Under the pieces are notes generated by a model, which saw only the letters and a list, made by a program, of their open reading frames with translations, was not told where the DNA came from and searched no databases. 64,000 nt of DNA from positions 1 through 64,000 of the forward strand of contig DASZTS010000116.1 in NCBI GenBank assembly GCA_035547915.1, written 5' to 3'. This document shows positions 1-8,003 of the stretch, in pieces; within the stretch, counting starts at the first letter, position 1; the number at the start of each line of letters is the position of its first letter. A program made the translations under genes and the position numbers. The stretch comes from DASSFG01 sp035547915 (GTDB lineage: Bacteria > Planctomycetota > Planctomycetia > Pirellulales > JAICIG01).

Positions 1-653
1 GTGCGAGGGACAAACTACCACACGCTGTTCCGGAGCGCTGGCTCAACCAGTGGCTGCGACAAGCCCAGCACCTTTGCTCACTCCCCAGGTCAACTGGCCC
101 AGGGCAGCGAAAAAACAAATCCCCTTATGCACCCCTGGCAATCCCCAGTCGAGCCGTGGCCAGCGAATTTGCTCGACAATGATACGCGGTCGTTTTTAAC
201 TCTGCTTCAGCGTGGGGCAGGTGCGGCGGTCGTCGCAATCCTTCGTGCGGTAAAGAATTGTCCTCAAGGCATAGTTTTCTTGAACGCCGGCGCGCATCTT
301 CGTTAATCCTCTTGCATTTTTGTAACCAAAATTGCTCGAATTCTTTGCGGACGCGTGTGGGTGGGTGAAGCCAGGGCAAATGGGATGTACGGGCAATGGC
401 TCTTGTATTCCGCTACGGCTGGAGTCTCTCTTCATATACTTCAGCGTGAGCGTGGGTGACTCTTTTGCCACCCCTCCATTTTCCCGAGGTTAACACCGCG
501 ATCCACGCACTGACAGTCAGATCAAGTGCCTACTTGACTGCCCTGAGTCAGAATCGGTCTAATGTTGAGGACGCTTCCAAACAGGTTGCGTCCAGGATTT
601 CGAGCACTCGGCAAACACTGTTTCAAGTGACCCAAGAGAAGGAGCGAGTAACG
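1..653. other. Non-coding or unassigned left edge
   Basis: I see no convincing gene before the beta-helix protein. Short open frames exist on both strands, but none starts with a good ribosome binding site or resembles a family I know. The stretch presumably holds the promoter of the following gene, but no clear -35/-10 pair could be fixed. Confidence 0.4.
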
Positions 654-1967
654 ATGAGCACGCCCGCATACACGCCAGGCACACTTCCAGTATATAACGT
701 GCTGGATTACGGAGCCATCGGCGATGGCACGACCGACAATACCACCGCATTCATTAATGCGATCAACGCCATCCAAAGCTCAGGTGGCCCCGGGATTTTA
801 TATGTTCCAAGCTATACGCCGAATTGCCTGGGTTATGTCGTCCAAAATGGTCGTCTCACAATTTCCCAGCCCAACATCGTCCTTCAGGGTGCGGGCAGCA
901 TGGGCTCTAACGGGGGCGGAGTCGGCGCATCCACAATCCTTGGAAATGGCTCGGGCAGCACCTTCACCATTTCGGCGATGGGTTGCACCGTTCGGGACTT
1001 GGCTTTTAAGCCAGGCCCGACTTCTTCTCAGAGCGGGTCCGATTCGTATCTAAACATCTCCTTCTTGACTGGGCCGGGCGGCGGCCAAATCACTGTGAGT
1101 AATGTTCACATGGAGTCACCCTTTATCGGGATCACACTCTATCAACCGCCAACCTACGAAGGTAGACCGACCGGAGGCAATTACTGGATTGAACGCGTAG
1201 TCATGGAGGGAGGATTCGTTGCGGGCGGCGGAGGGATAAATGCAAATGTGGGTGGCGCCGCCATCAATATACGTCACGTCATCATGTATAATACCAATGG
1301 CCCCGCAAGCCAGCCAGGCTACGGGATTCAAGTGACGAATGCTGCTGAGCTAATCATTTGTGATGGCACAGATATTGACATGATGGGCAGTTGTTTGAAT
1401 ATAGTTCCAGGAACGAATCAAGCGGTAGGTGCCGTATTGGTTTCGGATAGCTTATTCGATACGGGCAATGGGGCGGGTTGCGTTACAATCTTTCCAACAG
1501 GGAATGGCTGGGTGCAAGTGGTGCGGTTCTCAAATGTTTGGACGAGCACACAAATAGGCGTCTCGCCCAACACCAGTGGGTTCTTTTTCGATGGACTTAA
1601 TTCAACGCCCCCAGCCGGAATGAAGGCAATCCAAGACGTAAGTTTGGTTAACTGTCTGGGGCAGGGCTTTAACGGCCACGCAGGCCTCTTCGCGGCCGGT
1701 GTCGACGCCTTATCGGTGACCTCGTCAACTTTCTCGGGGAATGCTTTCGGCATCTATATCTATAATAACATGTATAACTTCATCTTGAATGGAAATAAGT
1801 GCGGCCCTTTCTCCTACGGTGGTGCAAACACAAGCTGGGGCATTCTGATCAACGCAGGGTGCGACCATTACGTTATCTCCAATAACTTGCTGAATGGAAA
1901 TGGAGCTGGAGGCCTCGCCGACTTAGGTTTAACCGACAAGCAGATCGGACTTAATCAGCAAACGTAA
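654..1967 (+). CDS. Pectate-lyase-superfamily right-handed beta-helix protein
   Basis: A 437-residue protein. The N-terminal motif VLDYGAIGDGTTDNTTAF (about residues 12-29) is the hallmark of the pectate lyase/GH28-like 'Pectate_lyase_3' fold. It is followed by Gly/Asn/Ser-rich beta-strand repeats through to the C-terminus, as expected for a parallel beta-helix of the kind found in polysaccharide lyases, phage tailspikes and surface adhesins. The frame is open from 456, but I start it at the ATG at 654 because GGAG lies a short distance upstream and the beta-helix signature follows at once. There is no signal peptide with this start. Base composition is visibly AT-richer than the rest of the window, and the gene sits next to insertion-sequence debris, so recent acquisition is likely. 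Substrate and true function are unknown; a catalytic set of residues cannot be assigned by eye. Confidence 0.75.
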   Translation: MSTPAYTPGTLPVYNVLDYGAIGDGTTDNTTAFINAINAIQSSGGPGILYVPSYTPNCLGYVVQNGRLTISQPNIVLQGAGSMGSNGGGVGASTILGNGSGSTFTISAMGCTVRDLAFKPGPTSSQSGSDSYLNISFLTGPGGGQITVSNVHMESPFIGITLYQPPTYEGRPTGGNYWIERVVMEGGFVAGGGGINANVGGAAINIRHVIMYNTNGPASQPGYGIQVTNAAELIICDGTDIDMMGSCLNIVPGTNQAVGAVLVSDSLFDTGNGAGCVTIFPTGNGWVQVVRFSNVWTSTQIGVSPNTSGFFFDGLNSTPPAGMKAIQDVSLVNCLGQGFNGHAGLFAAGVDALSVTSSTFSGNAFGIYIYNNMYNFILNGNKCGPFSYGGANTSWGILINAGCDHYVISNNLLNGNGAGGLADLGLTDKQIGLNQQT

Positions 1968-2107
1968 TCGACGTTTTGCGCCGGCAGCAATGATGCCTGC
2001 ATCGCTTTGACAATGCTCGCAGGGGCTTTGTTGGAAGCGTGCGTCGGCTCGTGCGGAAGTTGGTCATACGCGGCCCTCTGGGGCGGCGCAATGGACCGGT
2101 TCGCCGG

Positions 2108-2330
2108 TCATGTGTGAACGACGGTCGTAACCGATTGAGCGGAGACCGGCTTACGCTCCAGGAAGGCTAAATAATGCAGCGGATTGTAATGCACGTTCTC
2201 GTTGTCCCAGTCACGCGGGTGCCGGCCACTAGTCGATTTTCGACGATCAGCCGGACCTCCCGGATGTTGCCCACCGCCGTCAGGTGGCGATGAGCGTAGT
2301 CGGTGGGAACCTCCCCACCAAGACGTCGGA
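2108..2330 (-). pseudogene. Remnant of IS21-family transposase (IstA C-terminal part)
   Basis: Read on the minus strand, the stretch encodes VPTDYAHRHLTAVG followed by IREVRLIVENRLVA and, after a frame change near 2215-2230, NVHYNPLHYLAFLERKP. This order (VP-x-YAH, then VRLIV, then YNP-HYL-LLERKP) is the typical C-terminal beta-barrel domain of IS21-type IstA transposases. The reading frame is broken, the DDE catalytic part is absent, no istB is adjacent, and a stop follows at 2108-2110. It is therefore a decayed fragment of about 70 codons. The assignment rests on motif recall, not on an alignment. Confidence 0.55.
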
Positions 2331-2426
2331 CACGGCCACGTGCGCCATGTGGGCTAAGTTAGAGCGCGGCGCGGTCTCCATCAGACCCCAGAGTGCTTCC
2401 CAGCATCGCGGCCATCCAGGTCACGC

Positions 2427-3765
2427 TTAGCATCCGGGATTAAATAACTTCCCAAAGTGGCAGTTTTTATGGCAGACTGAGGATGGGCGAAGGAGTATTC
2501 AGGGAGGGTCGTGTCATGGCAGTGGTGCCCTATGGTCCGGAGATCGAGGAGCAGATGAAGACGCTTTACGGCTTGCTGAACGAGCGAGACCGGCGGCGGT
2601 ATGCGGCGATCGAGGCGGGCAAGTTGGGCCACGGCGGGCAGACCTATATTCGCGCCGTCTTGGGCTGCGACTACAAGACGCTCCGCCGGGGCATGGAAGA
2701 GTTGACGAGCCCGCCGGAGATGCCTCCTGGGCGGGTCCGTAAAAAAGGGCGGAAGACGATGCTGTCTTTGCCGTGATAGCACTCCGGCCTTGATCAACGC
2801 GTTTCACACCGTGATCGAGACGCGCACGGCCGGCGACCCGATGCGGGAAGGGGTGCAGTGGACCGACCTTACCCGTTGCGAGATCGCCACAGCACTGGGA
2901 CAGGAGGGCTTCACGGTTAGCACCACAACGGTAGACCGCCTCTTGAAGGAGTTCGGGTTCGGCCTTCGCAAGCCGCGGAAGGTGAAAACGATGGGCGAGT
3001 GTGCCGATCGTGACGCGCAATTCAAAAAGATCGGTCACCTCAAGGCGCGCTATTTGAAAGGTGGCCTGCCTGTCGTGTCGCTGGACACGAAAAAGCGGGA
3101 GATCCTTGGCGATTACGTGCGGCCAGGCCGAGTCCTCTCGACGGCGCCGCTACGTGGTTGGGACCACGACTTTCCCCAGCGACGATTGGGCACGGTTATT
3201 CCACACGGCATCTACGACTTGGGCCGGAACGAAGGCTACGTGCATCTCGGCGTCAGCCACGACACCGCCGACTTCGTGATCGACACCCTGTTCCATTGGT
3301 GGAAGCACCACGGGATGCATCAATATCGCGGTGCTGAGAAAATACTGGCGCTGCTCGACAGCGGGGGCAGCAGCGGCTGTCGCGCCGTGCGCTTCAAGAA
3401 CGAACTTCAATGCTTCGCCGATCTGACGGGGCTCGAAGTACGCATCGCACACTACCCGACGCATTGCTCGAAGTACAATCCCGTGGAACATCGCCTCTTT
3501 CCGCATCTCACCCGTGTTTGCCAGGGGGCATTCCTCGATAGCGTGGAGATGGTCAAGAGCTTGATGCAAAAGGCGTCGACACGCACGGGCCTGCGTGTCT
3601 TCGTCGACATTCTCGACCGGGTCTACAAGACCGGCCTGAAACTGCCCACCTTCATTCGCGACACGCTACATATCCGCTTCGACCGTCTACTACCATTGTG
3701 GAATTACGTCGTCCCGCCGACGCAAAATGCTGAGTATTGGGAAGTTATTTAATCCTCGATGCTTA
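2427..3765 (+). mobile_element. ISAzo13-like insertion sequence with TTA target duplication
   Basis: The element proper runs 2430-3762 (1333 bp). Its left end reads GCATCCGGGATTAAATAACT and the reverse complement of its right end reads GCATCGAGGATTAAATAACT; identity continues for another seven bases (CTTCCCAA), giving inverted repeats of about 26 bp with two mismatches. It is flanked by a 3-bp direct repeat TTA (2427-2429 and 3763-3765). The right-hand TTA is, on the minus strand, the TAA stop codon of the enolase-superfamily gene, so the element inserted exactly at that stop and left the neighbour's coding sequence intact. It carries one transposase locus, which is frameshifted. Confidence 0.85.
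2516..3752 (+). pseudogene. ISAzo13-family transposase, frameshifted into two frames
   Basis: The N-terminal part is read in one frame up to the stop at 2774-2776 (from the ATG at 2516, or an earlier in-frame ATG at 2483; it contains YAAIEAGKLGHGG and the basic RKKGRK motif). The C-terminal part continues in the +1 frame from about 2775 (DSTPALINAFHTVIE) to 3752. The C-terminal part has the features of the Rhodopirellula-type DDE transposase: VSLDTKKRE (first Asp), ILALLDSGGSSG (second Asp, normally ADGGGSNG) and NPVEHRLF (catalytic Glu). All three acidic residues survive, so the only visible defect is the single frameshift between about 2757 and 2778. A run of six A (2741-2746) lies just upstream, but it is not in slippery-heptamer phase and the GRK motif after it is still in the first frame, so a genuine mutation is more likely than programmed frameshifting. 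As it stands, active transposase is unlikely. Confidence 0.8.
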
Positions 3766-5112
3766 TGGCTTGACGACGGTGCCGTCCTTGCGTCGTACGC
3801 CGCCCCATTCGAGATCGAAGGGAGGATCGTCTTCGATCGGGAACTTGGCTGCCAGCTTTTCGTCGAGATCGATGCCCAAGCCGGGGCGGTCGTTGGCCCA
3901 ATAGTAACCGTCCTTCAGTTCAGGACAGCCGGGAAAGACGTCCTGCTCCGCCTGCGTGAAGGCGCGGGCCTCTTGGATGCCGAAATTCGGTGTCGCAAGG
4001 TCGAGATGGACGTTGGCGGCGTGGCCGACGGGCGAGACGTCACCCGGTCCGTGCCAGGCCGTGCGTACGGCGAAAAACTCGCAGAGTGCCGCCACCTTGC
4101 GGGCCATCGATAATCCGCCGATCTGCGAAATGTGGATGCGCACGAAGTCGATCAACCGTTCGCTGATGAGCGGAACGAACTCGTTGGGGTTGTTGAACAG
4201 CTCCCCCATCGCGATCGGTGTGCTCGTCTGCTTGCGCAAGTGGGCGAAGTAGCCGACGTCTTCGGGGCTGAACGGATCTTCCAGGAAGAACAACCGGAAC
4301 GGCTCTAGATCCTTGGCTAGCTGGATAGCCAAAATGGGCGGCACTCGCTCGTGCACATCGTGCAGCAGCTCAATTTCGTCACCCAGCTCTTTGCGCAGGT
4401 GTTCGAAAAGCCGTGGAATCGCCCGCACATACGGCGCGGGCTCCCACGGTTTCGGCGGGGCCTTGGTCTTCTTGGATTTTGCACCCGCGCCGTAGGTCGA
4501 GAGGTTCGGCAGGCCGATCTGCGCGCGGACGTGACGATAGCCCTGTTCGATGAGCGAACGGGCATGGTCGGTGACCTCTTCGAAGGTCTCGCCCGTCGCG
4601 TGGCGATACGTGTCGACGGCGCGTCGGCACTTGCCTCCCAAAAGTTGCCAGACGGGCATGCCGGATCGCTTGCCCAAGATGTCCCACAGGGCCTGATCGA
4701 CGCCGCTCAGGGCGTTGCCGAGCACGGGACCGTTCCGCCAATACGAGCTGACGAACGACGACTGGTAGATATCTTCGATGGCCAGCGGATTTTTGCCGAC
4801 GAGAAAGGGCCGTAGATATTTGTCGACCGCGGTTTCGACCGTGCGCGGACGCTGCGTGAACGTGGCGCAGCCGAGCCCGTACAACCCCGGCTCGTTCGTC
4901 GTCACCTTCACGACGACGAGGCGAATATCGGCCGGTGCTGTCAGGATGGCTTTGACATCGGTGATCTTGAGCGGCGGCAGATTATCGTTCTGCGCATCTG
5001 GGGTGACGGGCGATGCAGCATCGTCCGCCCGAGCAGCACCTGCCGCCAGCCAGGGCAATCCCCAGGCACCGGCGCCAATGCCCGTTTGCTTGAGCCAGTT
5101 GCGTCGGTCCAT
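3763..5112 (-). CDS. Enolase-superfamily dehydratase (RspA/mannonate-dehydratase-like), exported
   Basis: A 449-residue protein starting at MDRRNWLKQTG, a twin-arginine-like leader (RR followed by a hydrophobic stretch ending AGAARA); an upstream in-frame start at 5151 is less plausible. The mature part has the mandelate racemase/muconate lactonizing N-cap (KITDVKAILTAP), ALSGVDQALWDILGK, and a barrel with HDVHERVP, FLEDPFSPED, AMGELFNNPNE and HGPGDVSPVGHAAN. The last motif and the ending PNFGIQE are typical of the D-mannonate dehydratase/starvation-sensing RspA branch, which removes water from sugar acids. A Lys/Pro-rich insertion (GAKSKKTKAPPKPWEP) is unusual. Its TAA stop is the target duplication of the adjacent insertion sequence. 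Export suggests a periplasmic sugar-acid role; the exact substrate is unknown. Confidence 0.85.
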   Translation of the reverse strand: MDRRNWLKQTGIGAGAWGLPWLAAGAARADDAASPVTPDAQNDNLPPLKITDVKAILTAPADIRLVVVKVTTNEPGLYGLGCATFTQRPRTVETAVDKYLRPFLVGKNPLAIEDIYQSSFVSSYWRNGPVLGNALSGVDQALWDILGKRSGMPVWQLLGGKCRRAVDTYRHATGETFEEVTDHARSLIEQGYRHVRAQIGLPNLSTYGAGAKSKKTKAPPKPWEPAPYVRAIPRLFEHLRKELGDEIELLHDVHERVPPILAIQLAKDLEPFRLFFLEDPFSPEDVGYFAHLRKQTSTPIAMGELFNNPNEFVPLISERLIDFVRIHISQIGGLSMARKVAALCEFFAVRTAWHGPGDVSPVGHAANVHLDLATPNFGIQEARAFTQAEQDVFPGCPELKDGYYWANDRPGLGIDLDEKLAAKFPIEDDPPFDLEWGGVRRKDGTVVKP

Positions 5113-5135
5113 TGTGTAGGTAGGCTGCGGACGTG

Positions 5136-6506
<1,371 letters not shown>

Positions 6507-6698
6507 GGGTATGGCAACCCGGACGCGAAGAGGACGCCTACGGACATATAAACCCTTCCCTGACCAACGCTTAACACTACCACCACGCCTACGGCGCGCC
6601 AAGTAGCGCGTGCCAGGGAAGGCGGAAATACGAAGCAATCGATAGGCATTCGTCTACCGGGGTCGAAGATTTGCTTCGCGGCCGGTTTTGGCAAGATC

Positions 6699-7379
6699 CT
6701 ATTCGATGCCGAATCGACGCCAAGTCGGCGGTAGCGGCGCGACGAGCGTCAGCTTTTCGGGTCGGGTGGGGTGTGCCAACTCGAGCAAACGCCCGTGGAG
6801 GGCGATTCCGCCGGCGAATGCTTTCCGGCTGCCATATTTTCGATCGCCAACGATCGGGCTGCCGCGGGCGCTCAGTTGGGCACGAATCTGGTGCTTTCGA
6901 CCGGTTTCAAGCTCAATTTCCAGCAACCAGCCACGTGCCAGCCGCTGCTTGTGGTGGTAGCGAAGGCGGGCCATCTGGGCGCCGGCGGTCTCGCAGTCAG
7001 CCACGCGCATGACGTGCCGCGATTCGTCCTTTACCAGCCAATCGACGCATGTCTGTGCGTCGGCAGGTTTCGACGACACGACGGCCCAATACACCTTGCG
7101 GGCCGCCCGGCTGCGAAACTGCTCGCTGAGGCGTGCGGCGGCCTTCGATGTACGGGCAAAGACCACCACGCCCGTAACGGCTGAGTCGAGCCGGCTGACC
7201 GTGCCGAGGTAGACGTTCCCCGGTTTGTGATATTTCTGCTTGATGTACGCCTTGGCGAGGGCCAACAGTGTCGGTACCCCGACCGCTCCGCCTTGCGTAG
7301 CGATGCCGGCCGGCTTGTTTAGGACCAGCAAATGGTTGTCTTCATAGAGAACGTCCAGAGCCATTTGGGCCACCACCAT
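6699..7379 (-). CDS. RluA-family pseudouridine synthase
   Basis: A 226-residue enzyme that isomerises specific uridines in rRNA or tRNA to pseudouridine. It begins VLYEDNHLLVLNKPAGIATQ, the usual RluA opening, and carries the catalytic motif as TVSRLDSAVTGVVVFA with the essential Asp in RLD; the canonical form is RLDRxTSG, so the residues after the Asp are somewhat divergent. KVYWAVV and the C-terminal substrate-binding segment GRKHQIRAQLSARG also fit. There is no S4 RNA-binding domain, which places it with the RluA/RluC short forms or the planctomycete single-domain group. The alternative start at MALDVLYED (7364) is as good as the one listed; no clear Shine-Dalgarno decides between them. 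The target uridine cannot be predicted. Confidence 0.88.
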   Translation of the reverse strand: MVVAQMALDVLYEDNHLLVLNKPAGIATQGGAVGVPTLLALAKAYIKQKYHKPGNVYLGTVSRLDSAVTGVVVFARTSKAAARLSEQFRSRAARKVYWAVVSSKPADAQTCVDWLVKDESRHVMRVADCETAGAQMARLRYHHKQRLARGWLLEIELETGRKHQIRAQLSARGSPIVGDRKYGSRKAFAGGIALHGRLLELAHPTRPEKLTLVAPLPPTWRRFGIE

Positions 7380-7501
7380 GTCGGCGCAGCAGAAGGGCCG
7401 AGCTCAACGCCCGGCCCTGCCTCTCTTACGAGGCTTGTAAGACACAACCGTGAGCCGAATCGCCGTGTGTGGGCGAAACGGCTGGCCGGTACCGTTTGGG
7501 G

Positions 7502-7864
7502 CTAGTCTTCGCGCTTCGGTTCGCCACCGGGGAGCTTGTGCTCTTTGATCAGCTCGCCGAATGTCTTGCCATCCGACGACTTCTCGTCCTCGATCTTGCC
7601 GAGGGCTTCGCCGATCTTGGCCTTATCCTTCTCGCCCTTGGCGATCACTTTGCCCAATGCCATTCCATAGGCGTTGCGGTTCTTCTTGCTCTTGCCGACG
7701 TGGCACACGAAACACGACGCCTTCTCCACCTCGGCAAGGTAGTCCTTATCGGTGGCGTACTTCTCTTTGAATTCGTCGAAATATGGCTTGCGCGCACTGG
7801 CCTGCTTCACCGGCAGCACAGAGATAAGTCCGCCGAACAAAGCAATCACGATGGCCCTTCTCAT
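7502..7864 (-). CDS. Small exported mono-haem (CxxCH) protein
   Basis: A 120-residue protein with an N-terminal signal peptide (MRRAIVIALFGGLISVLPV..ASA) and one haem c attachment motif CFVCH at about residues 51-55. The rest is Lys/Glu-rich and probably helical (KVIAKGEKDKAKIGEALGKIED), without a recognisable distal Met motif. It probably binds one covalent haem in the periplasm; whether it transfers electrons or is a haem-bearing subunit of a larger complex is not shown. It stands alone: the pseudouridine synthase is 122 bp downstream and a kinase gene upstream. It resembles the many small planctomycete cytochrome-like proteins of unknown role. Confidence 0.7.
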   Translation of the reverse strand: MRRAIVIALFGGLISVLPVKQASARKPYFDEFKEKYATDKDYLAEVEKASCFVCHVGKSKKNRNAYGMALGKVIAKGEKDKAKIGEALGKIEDEKSSDGKTFGELIKEHKLPGGEPKRED

Positions 7865-8003
7865 GCTAAAAACTCTCCAAAGGCGTTTTGGTAACGGATG
7901 ACGATAACTTCCGCCCTGCTACGGGCTGGCATGGGTTTCTAATAAAGCCTGCGCCACCGCCCGTGTCAAGGTACGAAAGGTGGGCAAGGCATTTCCCTCG
8001 CCT

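Noticed and set aside
2741..2746. Run of six A as a programmed frameshift site in the transposase
   Set aside because: The phase is aaa aaa ggg, not the NNA AAA AAG slippery arrangement, and the conserved GRK motif after it is still in the first frame, so the shift happens further downstream.
2430..3762. The insertion sequence as autonomous parent of the MITE family
   Set aside because: Both make 3-bp TAA/TTA duplications, but the terminal inverted repeats are different (GCATC..GGATTAAATAAC against GAGCGGCTGACAAAACC), so this element is unlikely to be the mobiliser.
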